A program made the position numbers and the translations under genes. This document shows positions 22,501 through 33,335 of a DNA stretch of 64,000 nt, piece by piece (position 1 is the first letter of the stretch; the number at the start of each line of letters is the position of its first letter). The notes beneath the pieces are model-generated. The model saw only the letters and a program-made list of their open reading frames with translations. It was not told the origin of the DNA and did not search any database. The stretch comes from Elephas maximus indicus (Eukaryota > Chordata > Mammalia > Proboscidea > Elephantidae): positions 102,482,823-102,546,822 of the forward strand of contig NC_064822.1 of assembly GCF_024166365.1 (NCBI RefSeq). Reading direction: 5' to 3'.

Positions 22501-25500
22501 GAGGGAGAGACTTCGGTTGGGGGGTGGGGGCAGGAAGAGGAATGAGGGAAACTCACGGCTCTGGGCAGCAATCCACTTGGTCTCTGGTCTCGGAACGGGG
22601 GATGCGCTTTTGGCTATTGAGGACAATGTCTGCCTTCTGGGCCTTGTTGGTGTCTGCTTTGTAGATCTTCTCAGAGATGCTCCGAAGCTCCTCCTTGGTT
22701 ATGGCATCACTGCTGTGGGAGAAGCCCTCTGGAAAGAATTGGGGGAAGGATGGTCTCAGAGCTGGAGGAAAGACCAGGATAGGGCAGCTCCCTGTGTGCA
22801 TCCGCTCCTGGGCACCTTCTAGAAGCTAGCAGCGAGGGTAGGGTCATACGGGAGAGGGGTCACAGTCAGACACCCTGGGGTTGGAGGGCAGAGCAGTAGG
22901 GTCTAAAGGACCCTTAAAAACATTACAAGGCATTGCTGCAGAATGTCCACAAATTGTCCACACTGCCTCTTCCCTCTAGGAAGGTTCTCGAACCTTGGCA
23001 TGCATCTCCATCTCGTTTAGGGCTTGTTAAAAACGGATTGCTGAGCCGCATCCTAGTGTTTCTGATTCTGCAGGTCTAGGGTAAAGGCCTAGATTTTGCA
23101 TTCCTAATAAATTCTCAGATGACCTGGTGCTGCTAGCCAGAGACTACATTTTGAGAACCACTGCTCTAGTGAGCCCATCTGTCTCTCAGGGTCTATGCTA
23201 CAGGGAGTAGGGACTGACCGTGGCCACACAGGATCTCAAAATCATCACAGCAGTTTCCAAACTCTTGGCAGCGGGCATCACAGTGGCATGGGTGGTGCTT
23301 GTCAACAGCTTCATAGCAGCGGCCCTGGCAGGAGCTGGGTGCCGAGTACAGGTCTGAGGGAACAAGGGGCTGGTGTGTCTCAAGGAGACCTCTAGGGGTC
23401 GCTCTCAATGTCCCACAGGCTCCCTCCCTCAGTCCCACCCTTAGCCTTCCTCTTGTCACTCTTCATACTAAAGGTCCCCAGGGGAGGAAAATAAACAAGC
23501 TTAGTTCGTGCACACCCTTCACAGGCAGGAAGTCCTTTCTGATGCCCAACTTTACTTTCTGGCCTGTTGTTTTTATAATCTCCCCAACTAAAAATAAAAC
23601 CTCTTCCACTTCCCGCTCCTGGCCTCTGTCCAGGCCTCAGATGTTCTTCTCTGGATACCTCTAGGCTGGGGAGCCCCTGAGGCTTCTTCCCTTCTGGGCC
23701 AGGCCCTAGGTCTGCAGGAGCCTCTCTCTCCACCTCCCAGCTCTGGCTTTGGGGTCTGTCTGGCTTAGGCCTGGGCCTGTTGCTGCTGCTATGGCCATTC
23801 CCTCCTTGTCACCCCCTCACATCCCTCCTTCTTTATCCTGAAGGCCCCCGTCGGTAAGGTAGACTCACTGCTAGCAGGAGCCTCCTCTGTCTCCTCCTCC
23901 AGCTCCAGGAATGCCTTCGGCTCTTTGGGGTTCTCCTCAGCTGTTGGTCAGAAAAATAAAGTCACCAGCCAGCCCCAAAGTTTCTCCTCCCCTTTTTCTC
24001 TAGTTCTCAGCACCCCACGCCTCAGGTACAAGTGTGTAGAGACTTAAAGATGAAATGGCTCTTAAGCAGGGCATCGTCTCTATCATTAAATGCTAGCCTG
24101 GTGGCCCAAGGTGAACGGGCCTTCCTGTGTCTGCTGAATGGTAAGAAAAAGCAGAGGCACAGGAGCAGTGGAAGAGGAGTGGGCTGTGATTCTGGGCATG
24201 GAGCTCTGGGCCTAGGCCTCCCTGCCTGGGCCTGATCACCCAGGCCTCTGCCAGTATATGCGGGGCTTTTGCGTAAATTAGGAAAAGTTTCCTTTGGATG
24301 GAAGCAGCTTTGTGGGCACAGAGCCGAGTCAGCTTCTTTGGGTGAATGAGGGGAAGGCACTGCTTTCTCTCAGCAGGCACAGCTCTGCACCAGGGCCCAT
24401 GGCTTGGCGAGAAGGGCTGGACATCACTTGCCCTCTCAGCCAGGTACCTCTGTGCGGTGCCCAACCTGCACAACCATATGCAGTCATCTTGCTGGTCAAT
24501 TAGGGCTTCAGCGACCATGTTTTCCAACCTGGGAGCTGGGGCACATGGTTTGTCAGTAAACTTAGCAAGGCTTTGTGTCATGCTGCAGAAGAAGATGATT
24601 TTTCTGGGAGTCTAAAACATTGGAGGCATCCAAACAAGAAGACTATTCAAAAATTATTTTTTTTCCAATGGTCTGTTTTAAAGGGCGGTGCATGTTTTGT
24701 TTTAATTGCTGGGCAGGGAATGACTAGTAGGAGATGTTGGGCCATTCCGTCCACTCAATATAGGAAGACAGTGTGAGCTGTGACAGTCACTGTGCACCGT
24801 GGCAGTGTTCCTGGTGCCACGTAAGTTGTGAAAATCCCTTGCCATTGTTATGTTTTTGTGATTTAAAGTGTTGAATAATAATTGGTAACCTAATAGATGC
24901 TAAAATACATTTTTAGCATTTTGTTGCTGGGGAATTACTTAAACTTTCAAGATATTTTTAATCCCAAGAGTTCAGACAGATATTCCTTCTATTGTATTTA
25001 AAGTTGGGGGTTTTAAATTGGTGACAGCCTAGAAGATCTGGGACAAGTGGTCATCAAATCCCTAATCCCGGTTTCTGCCCCTCGGTGTGCCCTTCTGTGC
25101 CCTTGAAGCCCTTCCCATCAGTCCCGGACCCTCCTCTGGCCAGCTGCACACCCAAGCCAGTGACCCTTCATCCCACCAAGATCCTCACCAGTACACAGCT
25201 GTTCATAGTCTTCACAGCAGTCCCCATGCCGAGGGCACCGGCGGTCACACTGGCAGGCAGCATCCCGGTCAAATTTCTGATTACAGCGAGATGCACATGA
25301 CTCTGTTGTTCCTATGGACAGTAAAGGTCACAGATTCAGCCCTATGAAGATCCGATTTTTCTCATAAAGTCTCCTTCTATAGGAGCCTTCACTGACAGGG
25401 CAAAGGCCCCACCTGTCAGGAACATCCACAGCCACCCATATACCACATAAGCCTCCTCCCCACGACCCGCCATCAACCAAATATTTCCGGGCTCCTAATA

Positions 25501-28500
25501 AAAAAAAAAAAAATTTTTTTTTTTTTAATATAGAACAGGGAGCCCTTGCGGCACAGTGGTTAAGCGCTCAGCTGCTAACCGAAAGGCCTGTGATTCTAAC
25601 CCATCAGTCGTTCCATGAGAGAAAGATGTGGCAGTCTGCTTCCACAAAGATTTACAGCCTTGGAAACCCTGTGGGGGCAGTTCTACCCTGCCTTACAGGG
25701 CAGCTAGGAGTTGGAATCAACTTGATGGCCAACGGGTTAATATAGAACAGGAGTTTGATCTCAGCAGCTAACCAAAAGTTTGGCAGTTCAAGTCCACCAG
25801 AAGTGCCTCAGAAGAAAAACCTGGCGATCTAATTCTGGAAAAATTAGCCACTGAAAACCTTATGGAGCGCAGTTCTACCTTGACACACATGGTCTCCATG
25901 AATCAGAACTGATTCTATGGCGACGGGTTAATATAAAACAGGATCACAACTCCAGTGCTAATCGGGGCCAGGCAGGTAACAGACGAGTCAAGGGGCAGGA
26001 CAGTAGGAAGACACTAGGAAGAAGTGGGACTCTGGCAAATTTGAGAGCAAATGCCCTGTCTACAATTGGCAGCCACCACTCCGCTCCAATTCATTGTTGC
26101 CGTGCTGGCACCAGGCTCAGTGTCACCAAAGCCTCCAATTTTCTAAGAGAAACTTCCATTTTTATGTAAAATTTCCCAATATTTAAAAACTCAAAGCGAG
26201 AGAGAGAGAGGTATGTGGGTTGGACAGGACACCTGTGGTGTAGGAAGGTCAGTCACACTGCGGTGCTGTCCTGGCCTCTCCCCGCTGACCACCCTTCTCT
26301 TTCCACCCTGTCCCTTTTATGTTTTCAGCATTTTTGTTCCCTCCCCTTCATCCTGTCTCCTCTGCACCCCTTTTCCCCTGTGTCACAGCCTTCTGTTCCT
26401 TCCAGTCTTTGGAATGCATTCGGATTAGTTTGTGCTCAGGGTGGGGAAGGAGGCGGCTGTGGGTGAGAAATGGGCTTTGGGATTCTTTTGTGTAACCACA
26501 GACCACATCCCTGACTCGAGCCAAATGGTTTGCAGAAGTAAGCTTTTGGTTACAAGGGGCATAAGACATGAAATTTTTGAAAGAAAGAGTATGAACCCAC
26601 TACCATTCCTGAAAAAACAAGGTCCCAACCCTCCCTGTCGAGGCCAGGTCAGCCCTCATTCCCACCACAGTGAAGACAGCCAAGGGCAGCAGAGAGTGCA
26701 TGCCAGGGTGACAGCTAGCCTGGGGGCCATTTCCTTCCACCGTGGGCTTTAAGCGCGATAACAGAGTCTTTGTTTCCATTTGAGGTTCCTGAGGTTTGGA
26801 TTTGGCTAATGCTGGGTTTAGGGGTCAGGCTGTGGGTTACAGAGAACATCAAGATCACAGACAGAGTTACCATTAGCATCAGAATTTGTATCAATGAGGA
26901 AACAGAAACCTAATTTGTACCAGGGTTGGGGTTAGTTAAGTTTAGATTAAGAGCTATAGTTAAGATTTGGGTTTGAGTTACATTCTTTGGCATGTAAGAA
27001 TTTTGTATTGATGTTTGGGTAAGGGATAGGGTTAAGTTTAAGGTGACATTCAGGGTTGACAAATGTGTCAGGATTACAAGAAGAGAAATAATCCCAGTTT
27101 TGCTTCAAATTGGATTTGGAATTTGATTCTGGTTGCTATTAGATACAGGTATAGAATCTCAGTTTAAACTTGGATTGGACTGGAGGTGAATATTAGGGAT
27201 TTGCGTTTAGCTACGGGTTTAGATTCTGGGATTAGGGTTTATAATGAGTGGTTTAGCAGAAGATGAAGAGCCTGGACTCTGGCACCAACCCGCTTGGGGC
27301 TGGAATTCTGGTTCTGCTGCTTTTGAACTATGTGATCTTGGGCAAGTTCCTTGAACTTCTGTGCCTCAGTTTCCTCATCTATAAAATGAGGTAATAATGG
27401 AACTCACCTCGTAGAATATTTATGAAAATTTAATGAGTCAATTTTGTAAATCACTTAAGCCTGTGTGTGGCACACAGTGGTGCCATACAAGTGTTTGTTA
27501 AATAAATAAATGGTGGCAGTAGTCCGTGCCTGCCTGCAAGGTGACAAGTGCCCAGACCGGGTGGAGCAGTCCTCCCTGTGCAGTCGCCCTGCTGACATAC
27601 TCAATCTAGCTGACGCCCTTAGGCTGGGGTAACAGCGCACGTGTGGTTGCCGACGCTTTCCTGACTGACAGCATCACTATGGGCATGTGTTCTTTACATC
27701 AAGGCACGTCAGGTCAAGGTTAACCAGGTCCTGAGGCAACTTCACGTGTGTACAGGCCTCCATGCAGGCAAGCCTTTGATCCAGTGGGGAAAAAAAAATG
27801 CCATAGAGTCAATTCCAACTCCTGGCAACCCCAGGCGTTACAGAGTAGAACTGCCCTGTAAGGTTTTCTTGGCTGTAATCTTAATGGAAGCAGGTCACCA
27901 GGCCTTTCTTTCCTGACACCACTGAGTGGGCTTGAACCGCCAACCACCAACCTTTCAGTTAGTAGTTGAGTGCAAACCGTTTGTGCCACTCAGGGACTTT
28001 CTGATCCAGTGGATTGTCCCTAAGAAAAGACCAAGCCCAAGTCCATTTTCCCTTCAAGTCCACCAGAAACCCTCTTGAATCTTAAAGTGATGCTCCCTTG
28101 GAACCCAAATACAAAGATCTTAAGGAAAAATTTCCAGCCCAGGAGGAAGGCTGCGTCTACAGCCTGCTCGCTCAGTCAGCCTGCACTCAGAATCCAAAGA
28201 GAGGGGATTCAGGCAAATCAGGTCAGTGTTTTTAATGGGCCAGATCAACGAGTCCAAGGAACGAATTCACTCCATTCCAGCAACTGGCACCAGTTGAGAA
28301 GGGCTGCAAGTGAATAGTCAGCTCTGTAGGATGGGGAATACCCCCCACTGGCCCAAGCTGAGTAGACTTTTTCATCTCTCTTCAAGTACTCTGTCCCAGT
28401 AGGAGCCTCCTGCCCACGGTTCTTCACATTTCTCTGTGAACTTGGTGTGCTTCAAGACAACCTTGGGAGTTGATCGTAGAGGGCAGGAGGGGGAGGAACT

Positions 28501-31152
28501 TTTCCTCGTTGGCACCTCCCTGTGCTGCTCTGGGGACACTCAGAGGACAAGTCAGCCTGACTACTCACTCCAGTGCCCCCACCCTGTCCCTCCCATCACA
28601 CAAACGCTCTATTCATACCTCCCTCACCAAGCCAGGGGCCTGAATCACAGCTCTAGCTCCCCTCTGCTCCTCCTCCTCTGCCTCCTCTCTCTGACTCTCT
28701 CCTTCTACCTTTCTTTATTTTGCCTTTTCCTGTCTTGGTCTCATAGTCTCCCTCCATTCCCCCCATGAAAAGCTTAGAGCCTCCCATGAAGTGCAAAATT
28801 TCTCTGCGCCCTCAAAGACATCAATATTCCAGAATGTCTACTCCTTATCTTGCCCACCAAGAAAGATTGGCCCCAAGTCTGGGTGGTTATAGTTTCCCTA
28901 TACGCCAACCCATCAGCCCCTCTGATGGTTTGGGTATCCTACATCTGTGCCATCCAGGGACCCAAGATGCTGTTTCCCTGGAGACCTAGTCAACCAAAAA
29001 GATTCATTTCCAGGACCGGCTTTCTGCCTCAGTCCACTTAAAACAGGAAGGCTTTTAGTGCCAAGCTCATAAATGAGTACCTGAGGCTGGCAGTGACTCC
29101 CCATTATGATTCAGATGCTTGCATCAAAGCCTCTAAAATGTTGGATAAGATAGAAGATGATACTGGTGAGGAGTGAGCTTCTTGGCTTAAGCAGACACAT
29201 GAGACTATGTGTGCAGCTCCTGTCTGGAGGGGAAATAAAAAGGCAGAGGGGGACAGAAGCTGGCTGAATGGACATGGGAATACAGGGTGGAGAGAAGGAG
29301 TGTGCTGTCTTATTAGTGGGACAGCAACTAGGAGTATATAGCAAGGTGTATATAAATTTTTGTATGGGAGTCTGACTGGATTTGTAAACTTTCACTTAAA
29401 ACATAATAAAAATTAAAAAAAAAATAAAGTTCTGAAATATTGGGAATAGTATAGACAAGGGAAGAGTCTCCTCTCTCCCACCTGAGGAAAGAAGGCAACA
29501 TCACCCACTTGACCCTTGCTTCCCCACTAGTCTCACAGCCAATCAGACAGCTGCTCTTCCTATCCAGCTGCAAGGACTCCAGCTGTATTTGTGATACTAC
29601 TGCTGCCTCTGCCTTCAGGGATGGCCGCTCTAGGGGTCAGGTGTCCTGAGTTGCATTCCTCTCCTGAGACTGGGATGTGCTGACACTCCGGTCTCTCCTC
29701 CATACAAGGCCCTGAAGTGCTCTCCCTTTCCTCCACACCAGCAGGCCTGAGACCAGAGTGTCCCACACCCTCCCTCACTCTCTGCCATTGCCTCTCACCA
29801 CCCAGGGCCTAGGCAGAGCTGGCTACTGGTGCTGGGTGCCGGGGTGGAGGTACACCATCCCATCCAGTATTGGGAGGCCTCAGGATAGCTTCCTAACTCC
29901 AACAGTTTCCCCTTAAGGAATCCCCTTAACCAAAAAGAAGAAAACCAAACCCACTGCTGTTGAGCTGATTTCATCTCATAGCAACCCTGTGTGCTATACA
30001 GTAGAAATGAGCTCATAGGGTTTTCTTGGCTGTAATCTTTATGGAAACAGATCACCAGTTCTTTCTTTCATGGTGCCCTGGATGAGTTTGAACTACCAAC
30101 CTTTCAGTTAGTAGCTGAGATCAAACCATTTGCACCATGGGTCTCCTTATCCACAAGCTAATTGGAAATGACCCCAAGTTTCTCCCAGGAATATTTCTAA
30201 TCACAATGCTAATCAAAGGTCCAATTCATTGAGTTCTCACTCCCTGCAGGGTGCTTCTCATGCTGACAGTCCTATGGAGGAACAACCTGGGTGGGTGGAA
30301 TGAGCATCAGGCTCTGAGTCTTTCTCCCCTGGGGTAGAAGAAGATTCTTCCCACATCCCTCAGTTAAGCCCTCCCCCTTGGTACTCATCCCTACCCACCT
30401 GCTAGCCACCAATGAACACATCAGCATCAGTATTTTGCACAATAACTAAACAGGAAAATGAATTTTCTGCTGCTCCCATTCCCAGTACTACCACTGACTG
30501 TGAGCCAGGTCCCTTCTTTGTTCTTTAGTTAACCTGACATTGGGACTAAGACCAATTCTTCTGACCACTTGTATAGCCCCAGATAGGATGTTGCCCACCT
30601 CCAGGCCAGGGAAACTTCTGGTTTCCTCCTAAGACTGCCCATCTTCTAAGGCATTATCCAGAGAAAGATCACCACCTCAGACAACCTCACCCATCACCAG
30701 GCAGTACAGGGAGTGACCAAGGACAACCACGCCACTCAAACCCAACAGACCACAGTCCCAGCTTCACAGTATAAATGGTCCAGGAAAACAAAACCTTGGT
30801 TAGATCAAAAGTCAGGTTGGATGAAGGGATGTTTGGGGTGGTCCTCCAAGGGGTCGAGAAGGGGCTTCCATGACATTGGTCCATCAGCCCTGGAACTGCC
30901 TTCACACAGTACAATCCACTACAGAGACAACTCCTGCAGCCTCAGACAAGGACAGGCCTAAGATATTCCACAGCTGTAGGACAGAACTGACCCCTTACCC
31001 TATTGCCCTCACCCTCCACCAAGTTCTCCAACTCTCCCATTCTTTATGCAAGAGCCCCTGCCATCCCTTCTCCCATCCCCACCAGACAGTGACTTACCAG
31101 CCCAGGCCAAGCCACAGAGCATGGCCACTATCAGGGGGACACAGGCCCTCAT
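16425..31152 (-). CDS. ENDOU: ENDOU, poly(U)-specific endoribonuclease (placental protein 11), C-terminus frameshifted
   Basis: Secretory-pathway RNase of the XendoU family, cutting 5' of uridines with Mn2+ and leaving 2',3'-cyclic phosphate (family knowledge). Ten exons in phase: 31098-31152, 25189-25311, 23869-23940, 23219-23353, 22557-22728, 21789-21988, 18984-19097, 18182-18288, 17290-17432, 16425-16554. Start [18 protein letters not shown] is a signal peptide. Two somatomedin-B domains with 8 Cys each follow (residues ~22-59 and ~85-126), separated by an acidic linker, then XendoU from ~130. Catalytic His287 (GFEHVFSG), His302 (TGFHNW) and Lys345 (YYKEVGS) are present. The last exon has one extra A (16500-16502 run), so residues 392-416 are out of frame. 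Without it the protein would end TAYVVSST at 412 residues, close to the human 410. Confidence 0.95.
16826..16850. repeat. A-run in ENDOU intron 9
   Basis: Poly(A) stretch of about 15 bp within otherwise unique intron sequence; the remainder of the intron (16555-17289) shows nothing recognisable. Confidence 0.6.
17290..17432 (-). CDS. ENDOU: ENDOU exon 9: catalytic lysine
   Basis: Reads [20 protein letters not shown] then [20 protein letters not shown] and FIARPGK. The Lys of YYKEVGS completes the His-His-Lys triad. Donor CAAAGT|gtgagt. Confidence 0.95.
18182..18288 (-). CDS. ENDOU: ENDOU exon 8: second catalytic histidine
   Basis: Reads [20 protein letters not shown] then [16 protein letters not shown]. 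The His of GFHNW is catalytic. Donor GGGCCC|gtgagt. Confidence 0.95.
18984..19097 (-). CDS. ENDOU: ENDOU exon 7: first catalytic histidine
   Basis: Reads [20 protein letters not shown] then [18 protein letters not shown]. The His of FEHVF is the first of the conserved catalytic triad. Confidence 0.95.
19420..19650 (+). repeat. Afrotherian SINE with duplicated head and target site
   Basis: A full SINE (19475-19639) preceded by tagtccataatgggaagccc plus tggtggta and a T7 run. The target agtccataatg thus appears twice on the left and again (agcccataatg) on the right. Confidence 0.8.
19990..20165 (-). repeat. MIR SINE
   Basis: Reads cactgtgtgccaggct-like sequence, then tttacatggattaatcct, ataagactcagaaaggtaaa and gtccagggtcacactaatgg, the reverse complement of MIR. 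Confidence 0.65.
20431..20569 (-). repeat. Afrotherian SINE with small internal deletion and target-site duplication
   Basis: The tail region is cut (gtcaagccag joins ttgtagaactg). gaaatgtata flanks it on both sides (20422-20431 and 20570-20579). Inserted at the 5' edge of an L1 3' end. Confidence 0.8.
20575..20830 (+). repeat. L1-type 3' end
   Basis: Contains aaagtatgttagtggttacc, aattgtacacctggaaaatg and a terminal aaaaaata-rich tail, a common L1 3' untranslated signature. Confidence 0.6.
21789..21988 (-). CDS. ENDOU: ENDOU exon 6: XendoU N-lobe
   Basis: Reads [20 protein letters not shown], then [20 protein letters not shown], ending [11 protein letters not shown]. No stops; phases fit neighbours. 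Confidence 0.95.
22298..22462 (-). repeat. Afrotherian SINE with target-site duplication
   Basis: Full minus copy, ttgttgctgtcgagtcggtt through accaccagggctcc, bracketed by agagaaaagaaa copies. Lies in ENDOU intron 5. Confidence 0.85.
22557..22728 (-). CDS. ENDOU: ENDOU exon 5: start of XendoU domain
   Basis: Reads [20 protein letters not shown] then [19 protein letters not shown]. Donor CCAGAGCC|gtgagt; phase 2. Confidence 0.93.
22980..23165 (+). mobile_element. hAT-type MITE relic (MER5/MER20-like)
   Basis: Starts ttctcgaaccttggcatgca and ends cattttgagaaccactgctc, with ggcttgttaaaaacggattg and gtttctgattctgcaggtct between: the well-known structure of this non-autonomous element. Confidence 0.65.
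23219..23353 (-). CDS. ENDOU: ENDOU exon 4: somatomedin-B domain 2
   Basis: Reads [20 protein letters not shown] then [20 protein letters not shown] and ILCGH; eight cysteines. Donor CCACG|gtcagt. Confidence 0.93.
23869..23940 (-). CDS. ENDOU: ENDOU exon 3: acidic linker
   Basis: Reads [20 protein letters not shown] then APAS: a Glu-rich spacer between the two SMB domains. Phase 1 at both ends, like exons 2 and 4, so domains could be skipped without frame loss. Confidence 0.88.
23941..25188. other. ENDOU intron 2
   Basis: About 1.2 kb without recognisable exon, SINE or LINE. Overlapping open frames on both strands at 24022-24615 have no homology that I recognise and lack splice support. Confidence 0.5.
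25189..25311 (-). CDS. ENDOU: ENDOU exon 2: somatomedin-B domain 1
   Basis: Encodes [20 protein letters not shown] then [17 protein letters not shown], eight cysteines in SMB spacing. The chosen acceptor ccatag|GAACAACAG gives GTTESC and keeps human length; acag|AGTC, 9 nt downstream, would drop three residues. Confidence 0.9.
25539..25737 (+). repeat. Afrotherian SINE, long variant
   Basis: gagcccttgcggcacagtgg ... cttggaaaccctgtggggg ... ggagttggaatcaacttgat, preceded by aatatagaacag and followed by the same motif. Confidence 0.85.
25751..25930 (+). repeat. Afrotherian SINE, second insertion at the same target
   Basis: 5'-truncated head (ctcagcagctaaccaaaagt), the aaaaacctggcgatctaatt variant block and tail catgaatcagaactgattct. 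Followed by a third target copy taatataaaacagg. Confidence 0.8.
26780..27240. repeat. Degenerate GGGTT/GGTTAG-rich tract
   Basis: G/T-skewed sequence with many irregular motifs such as ggggttagttaag, gatttgggtttgag, gggatagggttaag and gggattagggttt. It looks like a decayed simple-repeat or telomere-like array, without fixed period. Confidence 0.4.
27245..27510 (+). repeat. MIR SINE
   Basis: Good copy: gagcctggactctggcacca, then ctatgtgatcttgggcaagt, ctcagtttcctcatctataa and a terminal taaataaataaatgg. Confidence 0.8.
27790..28000 (-). repeat. Afrotherian SINE, long variant, with target-site duplication
   Basis: tgatccagtgg flanks it on both sides (about 27777 and 28001). Contains cttggctgtaatcttaatgg and aacctttcagttagtagttg. 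Confidence 0.85.
29120..29425 (+). repeat. Elephant-type L1 3' end
   Basis: Contains acacatgagactatgtgtgc, cagctcctgtctggaggg, tatagcaaggtgtatataaa and a terminal cataataaaaatt plus A tail. Confidence 0.7.
29940..30145 (-). repeat. Afrotherian SINE, long variant
   Basis: aaaccaaacccactgctgtt ... cttggctgtaatctttatgg ... cctttcagttagtagctgag ... tttgcaccatgg. Confidence 0.8.
31098..31152 (-). CDS. ENDOU: ENDOU coding exon 1: signal peptide
   Basis: 18 codons plus one base. The hydrophobic run [13 protein letters not shown] ends in a typical Ala-x-Ala-like cleavage context. An upstream in-frame ATG at about 31227 would add a non-hydrophobic 24-residue leader and is not favoured. Donor GGGCTG|gtaagt. 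Confidence 0.93.
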
Positions 31153-31219
31153 GGTGCTCAACTGGAGGCCAAAGAGGTGTTGGCCTTGGACTTTCACTGG
31201 AGTCAAGGTGAAAGCCGCA

Positions 31220-31262
31220 GCTCTCAAATGAGCCTTATTTCCTAGGCTAATCCTTTTAAAGA
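31220..31262 (-). promoter_or_regulatory. ENDOU core promoter (TATA-like)
   Basis: The minus strand has TTTAAAAGG at 31260-31252, about 100 bp upstream of the start codon, which places the transcription start near 31225. An AP-1-like TGACTAA lies on the plus strand at 31389-31395, fitting known expression in squamous epithelium and placenta (inference). No CpG island. Confidence 0.6.
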
Positions 31263-32435
31263 CATCAGAGCTTGTAGATCTGGTACCTCCACATCCTTTC
31301 AGGAAGGAAAAAGGGGAGGGAGGGACCCCAGATGGATAGGAGGTGGGAGGAGGTGGGGCCCTACAGCTGTTTGAAGCCAGAGGGGAGATGACTAAGGAGG
31401 CAGGTAATGCCAGATGTTTAGAACAGGTAATTCTAGCTGTTTGTAGGTAGAAAATTGGTCATCCAAGCAGGCACAGTAAGATGGGCCTAGGCTGTGGGGC
31501 TCTCTATCCGAATTAGGGGCACCAATAGGTTTAACTTTGAGTGATCCCCTCCAAACACTCACCTGCCTGCAAGCCACAGGCCTGACTTCCCAGGAGCTAC
31601 AGGTTGGCTTCATCTTTGAATTACTCATGCTTAGTATAGATACCCAGCACAAAGTAATATCATCATTACAAGTTTGACAGTGCACAAGCAAAGGCTGGGG
31701 CCATTGGAAGGAAAGACATAGGAGGTATGGGTCAGAAACAAGGGCTGCTCTTGTTACCGTCAAGCAACCACATCTAAATTACCCTAGACATATTAAGTAA
31801 ATGAGCCTCTGCCTCTAACTGGTACTGAGTCAGCATCTCAGGTTTTACATGCTTCAGTTTTGCATAGGTTCCAGGTTTATGAGGTAGGAAAAGAGCACAA
31901 GCAGTCAAAGGACCCAAACTTCCTCCTATGGGAGACCAGGGCCCTTCGCCCTTCATTCTTTACCTACAACCCTCCCTCCCAAGCAAGAGGTGAGGCTTCT
32001 TGGGGCTCCTTTGTTTCCATGTTCAAGAACAGAAGGGCAGCTGTTTGTGACTGACAGCAATAGAGGCAAAATCTGATAAGTAAAATGCCCTTTCTAGAAA
32101 GAGCCCTTCACAGGGATTCTCAGTTCTCTAAAAAAAAGGAAAATATCACATAAAAAGGCAACATGGATGAATATAAAAATATAAAACTCTGTATAAATAC
32201 TTTTTTTTTTTTTCCTGGGGTGGAGTGGGAAGGGAGTATGTCTTCCTCATCCACTGTACTTTAACGGTAGATGTTTCTTCCTCTCTGTGTGTCCTCAGTT
32301 TTCTCATCTATGAAATGATGGAGCTGGACCTGAAAATCCCTTCCAAAGCCCTCCGACTCTGAGTTTGCAGTTTCCTGCCCAGCCCCGGGTTGAGCTGTTG
32401 CTGGTGGTTTAAGGAGAATCCCCACCACCTTGCTG

Positions 32436-32538
32436 GGTGTCGATGGTTGTTATCGGGTGCCATTGAGCTTGTTTTGGCTCATAGCGACTCTATGGGACAG
32501 AGTAGAACTGCCCTATAAGGTTTTCTAGGCTGCAGTGA
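32436..32538 (-). repeat. Afrotherian SINE fragment
   Basis: Reads gttatcgggtgccattgagc then tagaactgccctataaggtt and tctaggctgcagtga; stops before the tRNA-like head. Confidence 0.75.
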
Positions 32539-33184
32539 AGATGAGACCAAATGTGGAGTCTCGGGGTGAAAAGAAGGACAAGTTTAGGGCCAGCCACCCT
32601 TACAAGGGACTCAGAGGAGAAGCACAACTGTGGAGTGAGCTGGCCCTTCTCTCCTGGAAGGAGTCACAGCTGAAATGGCTGTTTCATTTGCACAGCCTGA
32701 AAACAGGCAGCCGAGCCACTGCCAGTCAGTCCTCATCTCCCTGGATTGGCACCCTGCCCACATATCTCTGACTCCAGTTAGTTTAGGGAAGAAAAGAGAG
32801 TGTCACTAGCCCAGTAGGAAGCAAGGAAGGCCTCAGAATTTAGGACTGGATGGCCTGTCCTTTCCTAGTGCTCAGCTGGGCAGATCCTGACTAAGGCAGA
32901 ATCTGTCAGAGTAGGAGTGGGGTCTGCCCAGGGTCCACTGATGTCCAGCTAAACTGACTCTGGAATCGATCTGCAAGGGCGTGAGCTCTTCCTCCATCAG
33001 GGGAATTTTAGGTCAGGACCAAGGCTGGGAGGTGGGGAGACAGCTGAGACTGACATCAAAGAGCCAGAGGGATCATCTGAGGACCCGAGTGTTTCAAACC
33101 AAGTTCTCTAATAAGAACAATGACAACTTAATGACCACCATCATCAACATTGAGCAATATCACACACCAAGAGCTTCGTGTTAT

Positions 33185-33335
33185 CTTATTGATTTTTACT
33201 ACAACTCTTGATAGGTACTATTGTTATCCACATTTTACAGATGAGGAAGCTGAGGCACAGAAAGATTAGGAGTTGTGCCCGGGAGCATACAATTATTAAC
33301 TTTTACAGTAGGACTTCAAACCCAGGCCTATCTGA
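33185..33335 (-). repeat. MIR SINE
   Basis: The plus strand reads tattgttatccacattttac, agatgaggaagctgaggcac, then cttcaaacccaggcctatct. Confidence 0.75.

Larger units (their letters stand above)
25312..31097. other. ENDOU intron 1 (5.8 kb)
   Basis: Longest ENDOU intron. Contains two serial SINEs (25539-25930), a degenerate GGGTT-rich tract (26780-27240), MIR, two minus SINEs (27790-28000, 29940-30145) and an L1 3' end (29120-29425). No further exon seen. Confidence 0.65.
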
